Origin: Solimonas sp047605265
GTDB lineage: Bacteria > Pseudomonadota > Gammaproteobacteria > Nevskiales > Nevskiaceae
Assembly (NCBI GenBank): GCA_047605265.1
Contig: JASGFY010000001.1
Coordinates: 1 to 64,000, forward strand
DNA length: 64,000 nt
Direction of reading: 5' to 3'
In this document: positions 34,701 to 41,953 of the stretch, one piece after another
How the letters are laid out: each line of letters starts with the position of its first letter
Numbering within the stretch: the stretch's first letter is position 1
Notes under the pieces: generated by a model
What the model saw: the letters and a program-made list of their open reading frames with translations, nothing else
Told to the model about the DNA's origin: nothing
Databases searched by the model: none
Translations under genes and position numbers: made by a program

Positions 34701-36278
34701 GACCGAACGCGGACCGGCCGACAGCACGGCGAACGGCGTGTCGTCGCCCATCGAGCCGACCGCTTCCTGGCCGGCTTCCGCCGCCGGGCGCAGTACCTGA
34801 TCGCGCTCTTCGAAGGTCAGCTGGAACATCTTGTGATACGTCGCCACCGTATCCGGCGGCATCACGTCGAGCGCGCTCGGATCGTCCGACAGCGAGGCCT
34901 CGACGCGCTTCATCCGAGTCTTCAGCCACTGCTTGTACGGCTTGCGCGACGCCAGCATCTTGTCGATGTCCTCCGGACGCAGCAGCGCGCCGGATTCGGT
35001 GTCGACGGCGAGGATTTCGCCCGGACGCAGACGGCCCTTCTCGACGACATCCTGAGACTTGAAGTCATGCACGCCGATTTCCGAGGCGAGCACGATGTGG
35101 CGATCGCTGGTGATGACGTAACGCGCCGGACGCAGGCCGTTGCGGTCGAGCGCGCAGGCGGCGTAGCGGCCGTCGGTCAGCACGATGCCGGCCGGACCGT
35201 CCCAAGGCTCCATGTTCACCGAGTTGTATTCGTAGAACGCGCGCACGTCGGAATCGAGATCCTCGACGTTCTGCCAGGCCGGCGGCACCAGCGCGCGCAT
35301 CGCCTGGAACACGTCCATGCCGCCGGCGAGCAGCACTTCGAGCATGTTGTCGAGCGACTGCGAGTCGGAACCGCTCATCGACACCAGCGGGGTGATTTCG
35401 TCGATGTCCGGAAAGGCTTCGCACTGGAACTTCTTGGCGCGCGCCTGCGCCCACTTGCGGTTGCCGGAGATGGTGTTGATCTCGCCGTTGTGCGCCAGAT
35501 AGCGGAACGGATGGCAGAGCCGCCACTGCGGCGTGGTGTTGGTCGAGAAGCGCTGATGAAACACGCACATCGACGATTCCAGCGCCGGGCTGGCGAGGTC
35601 CGGGAAGAACGTCGGCAGATACTCGGGCATGACCAGGCCCTTGTAGACCAGCACGCGGCACGACAGATGCGTGATGTAGAACTCGGTGTCGCCTTCGGCG
35701 GCGATCAGCTTCTCGGCGCGGCGGCGCGCCTTGAACAGCTTCAGCTCGAAGCTGAGCTTGTGCATGTCCTTCGGCGCCGTCACGAAGACCTGTTCGACGA
35801 CCGGCACGTTCTTCAGCGCCTCTTCGCCGAGCGCGGCGTTGTCGGTCGGCACCGGGCGGAAGCCGGCGAGCTTCAGCCCCTGCAGTTCAAGGCTCTCCCT
35901 GAGCACGGCGCGCGCGCGTTCGCGCTGCGCCTTGTCCTGTGCGAAGAAGATGTTGCCGACGCTGTAGTCGCCACTGCCGAGATCGAAACCGAGTTCGGCG
36001 GCAACGCCACGCAGGAACTTGTCCGGCTTCTTCATCAGCAGGCCGCAGCCGTCACCGGTCTTGCCGTCGGCGGCGACGGCACCGCGGTGCGTCATGCGCG
36101 CCAGCGCGGTGATCGCGGTCTGCACGAGCTTGTGCGAGGGCTGGTCGTCCATGTGGGCGATCAGGCCGAAACCGCAGCTGTCGCGCTCGAACTCCGGCCG
36201 GTAGAGGCCGTGAGCCTCCCATTCACCGTTCGCGGCGCGCACGGGTTTCGTCTCGGACTTGGGCTGGCTGGCAGACAT
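31761..36278 (-). CDS. gltB: Glutamate synthase (NADPH) large subunit
   Basis: 1505 aa, standard. The N-terminal class II amidotransferase begins with a short propeptide; Cys35 in ERDSCGFGLIAH is the nucleophile exposed after cleavage. Central FMN-binding synthase domain and the C-terminal GXGXG domain follow. GltB makes two glutamates from glutamine and 2-oxoglutarate in the cytosol, the main ammonia-assimilation step with glutamine synthetase. ATG 36278 has AGGAG seven bases upstream. gltD is next in the operon. Confidence 0.98.
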   Translation of the reverse strand: MSASQPKSETKPVRAANGEWEAHGLYRPEFERDSCGFGLIAHMDDQPSHKLVQTAITALARMTHRGAVAADGKTGDGCGLLMKKPDKFLRGVAAELGFDLGSGDYSVGNIFFAQDKAQRERARAVLRESLELQGLKLAGFRPVPTDNAALGEEALKNVPVVEQVFVTAPKDMHKLSFELKLFKARRRAEKLIAAEGDTEFYITHLSCRVLVYKGLVMPEYLPTFFPDLASPALESSMCVFHQRFSTNTTPQWRLCHPFRYLAHNGEINTISGNRKWAQARAKKFQCEAFPDIDEITPLVSMSGSDSQSLDNMLEVLLAGGMDVFQAMRALVPPAWQNVEDLDSDVRAFYEYNSVNMEPWDGPAGIVLTDGRYAACALDRNGLRPARYVITSDRHIVLASEIGVHDFKSQDVVEKGRLRPGEILAVDTESGALLRPEDIDKMLASRKPYKQWLKTRMKRVEASLSDDPSALDVMPPDTVATYHKMFQLTFEERDQVLRPAAEAGQEAVGSMGDDTPFAVLSAGPRSVYDYFRQMFAQVTNPPIDPLREQIVMSLECQLGAEKGMFDETPERAARLLIDSPILSEAKFKRLQAIGNEDAAFAHQTLDLNYDPALGLQAALDHLCEEASAAVRSGKVVLVLSDRAIERGKLPMHALLATGAVNNHLVREGVRCDCNIVVETATARDPHQFACLIGYGASCVYPYLAYATLYEMVRSGQIRNKPIEALAQSYRKSINKGLYKIISKMGISTISSYRGAQLFEIVGLSDEVVDRCFEDTVSRIQGARFADLQAEQQELADIAWSARKPIEQGGLYKFVHGGEYHAYNPDVIATLQKAVKTGDYSDYKVYATHVNERPVATIRDLFKLKDSSAIALDEVEPAEAILKRFDSAGMSLGALSPEAHEALAIAMNRLGGRSNSGEGGEDPARYGTEKMSKIKQVASGRFGVTPEYLVNAEVLQIKVAQGAKPGEGGQLPGDKVNEQIARLRYARPGVALISPPPHHDIYSIEDLAQLIFDLKQVNPQALVSVKLVSGPGVGTIAAGVAKAYADLITISGYDGGTGASPLTSVKYAGTPWELGLSETHQTLRMNNLRDKVRVQTDGGLKTGLDVIKAAILGAESFGFGTAPMVALGCKYLRICHLNNCATGVATQNATLRSNYFIGLPEMVMNYFKFVAEETREWMARLGVRTIKELIGRTDLLEVAEAPTDKARHLDLSPILDSAGMVLPSAQYCMFNNEPFDKGELAEAMLQDCLPAIEHKTGGIFHYSVSNRHRSIGARLSGEIARRWGSLGMADRPITIKLKGAAGQSLGVWNAGGLHLELEGDANDFVGKGMAGGRIVVKPPRGVRYETREAAIIGNTCLYGATGGTLYAAGMAGERFAVRNSGAHAVIEGCGDHGCEYMTGGSVVILGRTGVNFGAGMTGGFAYVLDEKRTFVDRYNHELIDIHRIVSESMEAHENHLRKIVQDYANVTGSKWAQQILLDWADYVGRFWLVKPKAAEIGSLIDSVRAAA

Positions 36279-36365
36279 AAGGCTTGCTCCTGGATATGAC
36301 CCGGCGCCCTGCAGACGCCGATAACCCCGGCCTGGGCCGAGGTGGGAGGGCGAACTTAAATAGCG

Positions 36366-36401
36366 CCCCGGCGCCCCGCAAGCGCAAGCCGGGGTGTTTT
36401 T
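36366..36401 (+). terminator. Hairpin with T-tract before the Phd/PIN module
   Basis: CCCCGGC (36366-36372) pairs with GCCGGGG (36388-36394), followed by TGTTTTT. On the plus strand this is a Rho-independent terminator shape. No plus-strand gene ends just before it: the upstream gene is gltB on the other strand. It may shield the toxin-antitoxin module from antisense reads, or be left from an earlier arrangement. Confidence 0.5.
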
Positions 36402-36447
36402 CAGAGCACGATTTGTGCCTATTTGAATCAAGTACTTGGCCTGGACT

Positions 36448-36473
36448 AAAATGGCCATGTAAATAGCCATTTT
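36448..36473 (+). promoter_or_regulatory. Operator-like palindrome before the Phd antitoxin
   Basis: AAAATGGC and GCCATTTT, separated by ten bases, form a perfect 8 bp inverted repeat 35 bp before the antitoxin ATG. Phd/YefM antitoxins bind palindromes at this position to control their own operon, so this is a likely autoregulatory site. Confidence 0.65.
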
Positions 36474-36507
36474 GTTTTCCCTCGCGCTGCGCAAGAGCCT
36501 TGGAGCG

Positions 36508-36768
36508 ATGAAAGCCGTCTCGATCGCCGACGCCAAGAACCGCCTGACCGAACTGCTGTACGAAGCCGAGGAAGGCGCGCCGGTGCAGGTCACGCGTCGC
36601 GGCCTGCCGGTCGCCGTGCTGCTCTCGGAAGCCGAGTACCTGCGTCTGAAGTCGGCCGCCGCCGGTGCCGCCGACTTCGCCGCCTGGGCCCAGGCCTGGC
36701 GCGAACAATTGCCGGCCGGACTCGAAGGCATCAGCGCCGCCGAGCTCGAGCGCTGGCGCGACGTATGA
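36508..36768 (+). CDS. Phd/YefM-type antitoxin
   Basis: 86 aa. MKAVSIADAKNRLTELLYEAEEGAPVQVTRRGLPVAVLLSEAEYLRL is the Phd DNA-binding fold; the rest is an acidic, helix-prone toxin-binding tail. ATG 36508 follows TTGGAGC. The operator at 36448 and the PIN gene 49 bp downstream define a type II module. Its TGA overlaps an ATG (36765) that opens only a 17-codon frame, suggesting the original toxin start was frameshifted. Confidence 0.9.
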   Translation: MKAVSIADAKNRLTELLYEAEEGAPVQVTRRGLPVAVLLSEAEYLRLKSAAAGAADFAAWAQAWREQLPAGLEGISAAELERWRDV

Positions 36769-36817
36769 ACGCCCCGAGAGCCTACGCCACACCCCTGGCT
36801 GCGCGACGGGCACGGTG

Positions 36818-37237
36818 ATGGCCAAGCTCGGCTATCTGCTCGATCTGCCGGTCGTCGCCGAACTGACGCGGCCGAACGGCAACCGTCGCATCTTCACGCT
36901 GTTCCAGCAGCGTCAGGCGCTGTGCGCCATCGCCGCGCCGGCCAGCTACGCGCTGCAGCGCGGCGTCGAGCTGATGCACGACAGCGAGCGCAGCACGCAG
37001 CTGCGCGCCTTCGTCACCGAGTTGCTGCGCAGCGGCCCGCCGGTGCTGCCGTTCGACGGCGATGCCGCTAGCTGGCTGGCGCGCGTCGACAGTGAGCGCA
37101 TACGGCGCAACTGGTCGTCGCACGATGGCCAGCTGGCGGCGATCGCCGCCACGCGCGAGCTGACGCTGGTCACGCGCAACGCCAGCCCCTTCGCCGGGCT
37201 CGGCGATCTGCGCGCCGAGGACTGGTTCCGGCCGTAA
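36818..37237 (+). CDS. FitB/VapC-like PIN protein with a degenerate active site
   Basis: 139 aa, PIN fold by pattern: YLLDLPVVAELTRPN near the start, SSHDGQLAAIAATRELTLVTRN near the end. The usual LLDTN reads LLDLP; Asp9 is present. The conserved second acid (Glu in xAEIxxG) reads Ser43 and the final acidic residue reads Pro124 (NASPF for NxRDF); Asp103 is kept. With two of four metal-binding acids altered, ribonuclease activity is doubtful. It may be an evolving or dead toxin. ATG 36818 is used; GTG just before is possible. Confidence 0.75.
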   Translation: MAKLGYLLDLPVVAELTRPNGNRRIFTLFQQRQALCAIAAPASYALQRGVELMHDSERSTQLRAFVTELLRSGPPVLPFDGDAASWLARVDSERIRRNWSSHDGQLAAIAATRELTLVTRNASPFAGLGDLRAEDWFRP

Positions 37238-37394
37238 CCGCGGCAGAACAGGTCGGTCCTGTGCGCCGGTCGCGCAACCGGGCCCGACCGGTCGTCGGCT
37301 GCCAGGCCGGGGAGCCTCCGGCTTCATGCCGGATTCAGTCGATCGGCCCTAGTGTGCCGGCGTGCCTCATGCCGAGGTGCATCGAGTCCGATCC

Positions 37395-38402
37395 ATGTCC
37401 TTACGCCATCCTTTGATCGCCCTGCTGTTGTCCCTGAGCCTGTTGGCGCCGTTCGCGGCACGGGCCGGAACTTCCGTCTTCATCTCGGTCAACGCGGCGC
37501 CGCCGCCGCTGCCGGACTACGAGCAGCCGTGGTGTCCAGGCCCCGGTTACGTCTGGGTGCCGGGCTACTGGTCGTGGAACGGCTACGACTATTACTGGGT
37601 GCCGGGCGCCTGGGTTCTGGCGCCGGTCGGCATGCTGTGGACGCCGGGCTATTGGGCCTGGGAGGACAATTTTTACGTCTGGCACCCCGGCTACTGGGGG
37701 CCGCGCGTCGGCTATTACGGCGGCATCAACTACGGCTATGGGTACGGCGGCTACGGTTACGACGGCGGCTACTGGCGCGGCCGGACGTTCTACTACAACC
37801 GCCGCGTCAGCCGCGTCGACGTCGCGCGGGTCACCCATGTCTACGAACGCGACGTCAGGGTCGACAACGTCACGGTGAACCACGTCAGCTACAACGGCGG
37901 CGAAGGCGGCACGCGCGGGCGGCCGAATCACGACGACGAAACGTATGCACGGCAGCGTCACGCCGGCCCTACCGACGATCAACGTCGCCGCGAGGAAGAG
38001 GCACGCAACGACCGCAACATGGCCGTCTCCGTGAACAAAGGCCGGCCGCCGCAGCGGGATGAGGGGAATCGCGGCAACGGCGACGCGCAACGCCAGCAGG
38101 CGGCGCAGCATCAGCAAGAACAGCAGCGCCAACAGGCGCAGCGCAAGGAAGAGCAGCGGCGGCAGCAGGCGCAGCAAAGGGCGCAGTTGCAGGAGCGGCA
38201 GCAGGCGGAAGCCCGCGAACGCCAGGCCCAGCAGCAGGCGCGCGAACAGCAAACCCGTGCCGAGGCCGCGCAACGGCAGCAGCAACGCCAGGAGGAGCAG
38301 GCGCAGCGCGCCCGCAACGCTGCCCAGCAACGGCAACAACAGCAGCAGCACCGCCGTGAGCGTAGCCCGACCGCGGCGACGAGCACTGAGCGTTCAGGCT
38401 GA
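37395..38402 (+). CDS. YXWGXW repeat protein with Gln/Arg-rich coiled-coil tail
   Basis: 335 aa. Signal peptide (about residues 1-26, LIALLLSLSLLAPFAARA), then residues about 40-130 with repeated WxPGYWxW units (YVWVPGYWSWNGYDYYWVPG, LWTPGYWAW, VWHPGYWGP), the YXWGXW repeat family, followed by Gly/Tyr-rich YGYGYGGYGYDGGY. The last 140 residues are extremely Gln/Arg/Glu/Ala-rich and coiled-coil-like. Such proteins are exported and of unknown function. Start at ATG 37395 is taken for the signal peptide. A strong stem-loop follows its stop. Confidence 0.8.
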   Translation: MSLRHPLIALLLSLSLLAPFAARAGTSVFISVNAAPPPLPDYEQPWCPGPGYVWVPGYWSWNGYDYYWVPGAWVLAPVGMLWTPGYWAWEDNFYVWHPGYWGPRVGYYGGINYGYGYGGYGYDGGYWRGRTFYYNRRVSRVDVARVTHVYERDVRVDNVTVNHVSYNGGEGGTRGRPNHDDETYARQRHAGPTDDQRRREEEARNDRNMAVSVNKGRPPQRDEGNRGNGDAQRQQAAQHQQEQQRQQAQRKEEQRRQQAQQRAQLQERQQAEARERQAQQQAREQQTRAEAAQRQQQRQEEQAQRARNAAQQRQQQQQHRRERSPTAATSTERSG

Positions 38403-38409
38403 CGGCCGC

Positions 38410-38450
38410 GCTCCGCGGCGCCCCGCATCAGCGCCGGCGCCGCGGAGCGA
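38410..38450. terminator. Long GC-rich stem-loop, possible two-way terminator
   Basis: CGCTCCGCGGCGCC (38410-38423) and GGCGCCGCGGAGCG (38437-38450) are perfectly complementary 14 bp arms around a 13 base loop. It lies 7 bp after the YXWGXW gene and overlaps the end of the diverged dgt remnant, so it probably served as a shared terminator for two convergent genes. No T-tract is present. Confidence 0.55.
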
Positions 38451-38527
38451 ACAAGCGTTTGTATTCGTCGATCGCGTAGCGGTCCGTCATGCTGGCGATG
38501 TAACCGGCGACGATGCGCATGCGGCCA
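38429..38527 (-). pseudogene. Diverged second copy of the dgt 3' end
   Basis: A minus-strand frame ending TGA at 38429 encodes 32 residues, from GRMRIVAGYIASMTDRYAI to RLFAPRRRR, matching the last 32 residues of the intact Dgt (24 of 32 identical by hand count). Similarity stops at 38527, 19 bp before a vapC-type stop codon. This is the old end of dgt left behind when the segment with the toxin-antitoxin module arrived. It has no upstream coding part. Confidence 0.75.
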
Positions 38528-38545
38528 CCACGCTTCCGCGCTTTC

Positions 38546-38932
38546 TCACACCTTGCGCACGTTGGCAGGATAAACGGCGAGGATCTTGTCGGCGGTCAGC
38601 AGGGTGCATCCCTCGACCTCCGCTTGCGCCAGCAGCAAGCGGTCGAACGGGTCCTTGTGCAGGGGCGGCAGGCGATCGACAGCGATCACGTGCTCGCTGC
38701 TGATTCCCAGTTCGACGTAGCCGTGTTCGAGCAGGCCGCGCCGCAGGCGGCGTGGATCGACCCGGAAATCGGCGCGTTCGAGGCCGCGCTTGATGACGAT
38801 CTCCCAGAGGCTGACGGGACTGAACATCAGCACATTGGCGGAGTCGTTCAGCAGCTTGCGCGCCTTAACGGAGAGCTTCTTCGGCTCACCCGCAGCCCAC
38901 AGCAGCAAATGTGTATCGAGCAGGAAGATCAC
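38546..38932 (-). CDS. VapC-type PIN-domain toxin (second module)
   Basis: 128 aa. Asp6 (FLLDTH), Glu44 (SLWEIVIK), Asp94 and Asp97 (HKDPFDRLLLAQA) and Asp115 (LTADK) make a complete PIN acidic set of the LLDTHxLLW subgroup. It is an RNase by family. GTG 38932 is the start, overlapping the antitoxin stop as GTGA. With the Phd-type antitoxin upstream it forms a type II module inserted between the dgt remnant and dgt. Confidence 0.9.
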   Translation of the reverse strand: MIFLLDTHLLLWAAGEPKKLSVKARKLLNDSANVLMFSPVSLWEIVIKRGLERADFRVDPRRLRRGLLEHGYVELGISSEHVIAVDRLPPLHKDPFDRLLLAQAEVEGCTLLTADKILAVYPANVRKV

Positions 38933-39174
38933 GCGCGCGAACCGAACAGCGCTTCGATCTCCTCGCGGCCCATGGTGTCGAAATCGTCGGGCACGCGAAT
39001 ATCGCCTGCCATGAAACCCAGTCGATTCGCAGGCGCGCGCTCGGCGGCATCCAGCGGCACCACCTTCACCAGCGGCTTGCCGGCCTTGGCGATGACGAAA
39101 GCCTCACCTTCGGCGGCGCGATCGACGAGACGCGAAAGATGGGTCTTGGCCTCGTGGATGTTGATGGCGCGCAT
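38929..39174 (-). CDS. Phd/YefM-type antitoxin (second module)
   Basis: 81 aa. MRAINIHEAKTHLSRLVDRAAEGEAFVIAKAGKPLVKVVPL is the Phd fold; the acidic tail (VPDDFDTMGREEIEALF) is the toxin-binding part. ATG 39174 opens family homology; an earlier in-frame ATG adds four residues. It overlaps the PIN gene by four bases. Base composition is still GC-rich, unlike the vapBC module at 16.6-17.3 kb. Confidence 0.9.
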   Translation of the reverse strand: MRAINIHEAKTHLSRLVDRAAEGEAFVIAKAGKPLVKVVPLDAAERAPANRLGFMAGDIRVPDDFDTMGREEIEALFGSRA

Positions 39175-39272
39175 GGTGGCAGTCACCTCGAACTTAGTCC
39201 GGTAAGTCTAGTTTATCGATCGTCGGTCCGAAAGTCTCTGTCGTTGGCAGCCAGTTCGCGTGGGGAATTGCT

Positions 39273-39716
39273 TTGCTGTGCCTCTCAACAGGCAGTTGCG
39301 CGAGCGACGTCGCCAACCGGCACTACGGGACACAGAAATATCCGCCCAAGCAGGCATCCCAAGTCGAAATCCTGTGGCAGCCACCAGCGCGGCCTTACAT
39401 CGTTATCGCAGGCTTACAGTCTCGCGGCGAAAGCCCCAAGGCTTTGCAAAAGAAAGCTGCATCTATCGGCGCGGATGCCGTGGTGGTTGTTCTTTTAGGT
39501 GGCAACAGTCCGAATGACGTGGCGAAAATGCATAACGCCATCCGCACTAAATCCGCTTCGTTGGGTGCGGACGCTGTCGTCCTAACGGATGAAGGATGGT
39601 CCAAGCCCCGTGGGCAGGCATGCGCTGATGGGCTACTGGGGTCGCGATCCGATACCGGTAAAACCTATCGCAACCTTCGCGGATCGAACAGCCGCTCGTG
39701 CTCGTCGAGCGCGTAG
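39273..39716 (+). CDS. Truncated lipoprotein-like gene of unknown function
   Basis: The frame is open from 39198 but has no ATG or GTG before a lipoprotein-like segment ALLCLSTGSC (Cys at 39294-39296). After that, residues such as YIVIAGLQ and KAASIGADAVVVVLLGG, then KSASLGADAVVLTDEGW, repeat a GADAVV pattern seen in small YbjQ-like or metal-binding lipoproteins. The last 17 codons run antisense across the 3' end of dgt (from 39665). Thus both the start and the natural end seem lost. It is probably a fragment brought in with the second toxin-antitoxin module. I give the TTG at 39273 only as a coordinate. Confidence 0.4.
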   Translation: MLCLSTGSCASDVANRHYGTQKYPPKQASQVEILWQPPARPYIVIAGLQSRGESPKALQKKAASIGADAVVVVLLGGNSPNDVAKMHNAIRTKSASLGADAVVLTDEGWSKPRGQACADGLLGSRSDTGKTYRNLRGSNSRSCSSSA

Positions 39717-40813
39717 CGATCGGTCATGCCGGCGATGTAATCGGCGACGATGCGCGCGCGGCCGTCGATGCCTTCGGCGCTTTCGAGTCGCTGCGCTTGG
39801 GCATGGAAGTCCGGCGGCAGCAGCCGCGCGTCGTGGATGAACGCGTCGAACAGGCCGTGAATGACGCGCTTGGCCTTGACCATCATGCGGTAGACCTGAT
39901 GGTGGCGGTACAGATGCCCCATGAGGAAGCGCTTGAGCTCGTCGTTCTGCGCGCTGACCTCGTGTGAGTAGCCCACGAGCGGCAGCGGCTGTGCGCGCAC
40001 GTCATCAAGCGTTTCGATGCGTTGTGCGCCGAGCGTGCCCCGCGTGTGTGCGATGAGGTCGGTGACGAGCGTGTTGATAATGCGCCGGATCGTCTCGTGG
40101 CGCTGCTGCTTCGGCGTGATCGCGCCGTAGCGCGCCAGCACTTCATCGTGGTGGCGACGGAACAGTGAAACCGCACGCAGCTGCTCGATCGTCAGCAGGC
40201 GCGCGCGGATGCCATCGTCGATGTCGTGATTGCTGTAAGCAATCTCGTCGGCGCGATTGGCGATCTGCGCTTCGAGCGTCGTCTGCCGGTCTGTGAGGAA
40301 ACGCTCGGCGACTTCGCCGAGCGTCGTCGCGCGCTCCTTCGAGCAGTGCTTGAGGATGCCTTCGCGCGTCTCGAACATCAGGTTCAGGCCGCGGAACTCG
40401 GCGTACTTGTCTTCGAGCTCGTCGACCACGCGCAGCGATTGCGCGTTGTGCTCGAAGCCTCCGTAGGGCTTCATGCAGTCGTTCAGCGCGTCCTGGCCGG
40501 CATGGCCGAACGGCGTATGGCCGAGATCGTGCGCCAGCGACACCGCTTCGCAGAGATCCTCGTGCAGCTGCAGGCTGCGCGCGATCGTGCGCGCGATCTG
40601 CGCGACTTCGACCGAATGCGTCAATCGCGTGCGGAACAGATCCCCCTCGTGATTGACGAAGACCTGCGTCTTGTATTCGAGGCGCCGGAAAGCCGCCGAA
40701 TGAATGATGCGATCGCGGTCGCGCTGATACTGGCTGCGATGCCCGGAACCGCCCTCGTCGTGACGCCGTCCGCGCGAGCGGCTTTCGTCGGCGGCATACG
40801 GAGCGAGCGGCAC
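39665..40813 (-). CDS. dgt: Deoxyguanosinetriphosphate triphosphohydrolase-like protein
   Basis: 382 aa. HD-domain residues are present: RLTHSVEVAQIART (first His), SLAHDLGHTPFGHAGQ (HD pair), GFEHNAQSLRVV, and IAYSNHDIDDG (last Asp). The family hydrolyses dNTPs to nucleosides and triphosphate. GTG 40813 is 5 bp from the aroB stop, so it follows aroKB. Its 3' end has a diverged second copy at 38429-38527. A lipoprotein-like frame overlaps its end antisense. Confidence 0.95.
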   Translation of the reverse strand: MPLAPYAADESRSRGRRHDEGGSGHRSQYQRDRDRIIHSAAFRRLEYKTQVFVNHEGDLFRTRLTHSVEVAQIARTIARSLQLHEDLCEAVSLAHDLGHTPFGHAGQDALNDCMKPYGGFEHNAQSLRVVDELEDKYAEFRGLNLMFETREGILKHCSKERATTLGEVAERFLTDRQTTLEAQIANRADEIAYSNHDIDDGIRARLLTIEQLRAVSLFRRHHDEVLARYGAITPKQQRHETIRRIINTLVTDLIAHTRGTLGAQRIETLDDVRAQPLPLVGYSHEVSAQNDELKRFLMGHLYRHHQVYRMMVKAKRVIHGLFDAFIHDARLLPPDFHAQAQRLESAEGIDGRARIVADYIAGMTDRYALDEHERLFDPRRLR

Positions 40814-40817
40814 CGCG

Positions 40818-41912
40818 TCACTCGCCGCCGTAGTGGCGCAGTGTCGCCGACAAGGCGGCGGGATCGAAGTCGCTGCTGACCACGGCCTCGCCGAGCCGAC
40901 GCATCAGGATCAAGCGCAGCTTGCCGCTCGCCACTTTCTTGTCGAGGCTCATCAACGCCCGGAATTCCGTGCTGCGCATACCGGCCGGCGGCCGCACCGG
41001 CAGGCCGGCCCGGGCGACGAGCTGCACGCAGCGGCGCGCGTCGCTCTCATCGATCCAGCCCAGCCGCGCCGACAGATCAGCCGCCATGCACAGACCGGTC
41101 GCGACGGCCTCGCCGTGCAGCCATTCCGTGTAACGCGTATGGGTTTCGATCGCGTGCGCGAACGTGTGGCCGAGATTGAGCAGCGCCCGCGGGCCGGCGC
41201 CGCCGTCCAGGGATTCGCGTTCGTCCTGCGCGACGATCGCCGCCTTCATCTCGCAGCTGCGACGGATCGCGTACGTCAACGCTTCCGTGTCGAGCGCGCG
41301 CAGGCGCTCGAGATTCTGTTCGAGCCAGGCGAAGAAAACCGCGTCGCCGAGCATGCCGTACTTGATCACTTCGGCCAGGCCGGCGCCGAGTTCGCGCGGC
41401 GGCAGGGTCTTCAACGTGTCGGTATCGGCGAGCACGAGGCGCGGTTGATGGAACGCGCCGATCATGTTCTTGCCGCGTGGATGATTGACGCCGGTCTTGC
41501 CGCCGACCGACGAATCGACCTGCGCGAGCAGGGTCGTGGGGATCTGGATGAAATCGATGCCGCGCTGATAGATCGCCGCGCAGAAGCCGGCGAGATCGCC
41601 GATCACGCCGCCGCCGAGCGCGACCAGCCAGCCGTCGCGCGGCAGGCGCGTTTCGAGCAGCCAGTCCATGACCTGCTCGACACGGGCCATCGTCTTGGTC
41701 GCTTCGCCGGCCGGCAACACGAGGATCTGTGCTTCGTCGAGCTGCAGCGTCTCGCGCACCGGCGGCAGATGATGCGCGGCAACCTGCGTATCGGTCAGCA
41801 GGCGCAGCGGCCGGCGGCGCGCCGCGCCGTAGAGGTCCGCATGCCGCAGCAAGCCGCTGCCGATGTGAATCGGATAGCGGCGAGGACCGAGTTCGACGTC
41901 GAGGGTGTTCAT
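40818..41912 (-). CDS. aroB: 3-dehydroquinate synthase
   Basis: 364 aa. NAD-binding GGGVIGDLAGFCAAIYQRG, QIPTTLLAQVDSSVGGKTGVN, and the zinc-ligand sets GLAEVIKYG and LGHTFAHAIE with GEAVATGL are complete. AroB makes 3-dehydroquinate from DAHP, second step of the shikimate route, in the cytosol. ATG 41912 is used; the frame continues upstream without family sequence. It follows aroK by 41 bp. Confidence 0.97.
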   Translation of the reverse strand: MNTLDVELGPRRYPIHIGSGLLRHADLYGAARRRPLRLLTDTQVAAHHLPPVRETLQLDEAQILVLPAGEATKTMARVEQVMDWLLETRLPRDGWLVALGGGVIGDLAGFCAAIYQRGIDFIQIPTTLLAQVDSSVGGKTGVNHPRGKNMIGAFHQPRLVLADTDTLKTLPPRELGAGLAEVIKYGMLGDAVFFAWLEQNLERLRALDTEALTYAIRRSCEMKAAIVAQDERESLDGGAGPRALLNLGHTFAHAIETHTRYTEWLHGEAVATGLCMAADLSARLGWIDESDARRCVQLVARAGLPVRPPAGMRSTEFRALMSLDKKVASGKLRLILMRRLGEAVVSSDFDPAALSATLRHYGGE

Positions 41913-41953
41913 GTCGGGATGCGGGCGGCGCAGGCAGCGCGGCGCGCATCGTA

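Noticed and set aside
31737..36299. Very long open frame on the plus strand opposite gltB, and similar long frames opposite hrpA, DUF748 and gyrB
   Set aside because: They mirror conserved genes on the other strand and show only the low-complexity Arg/Ala composition that GC-rich antisense gives; no family motifs.
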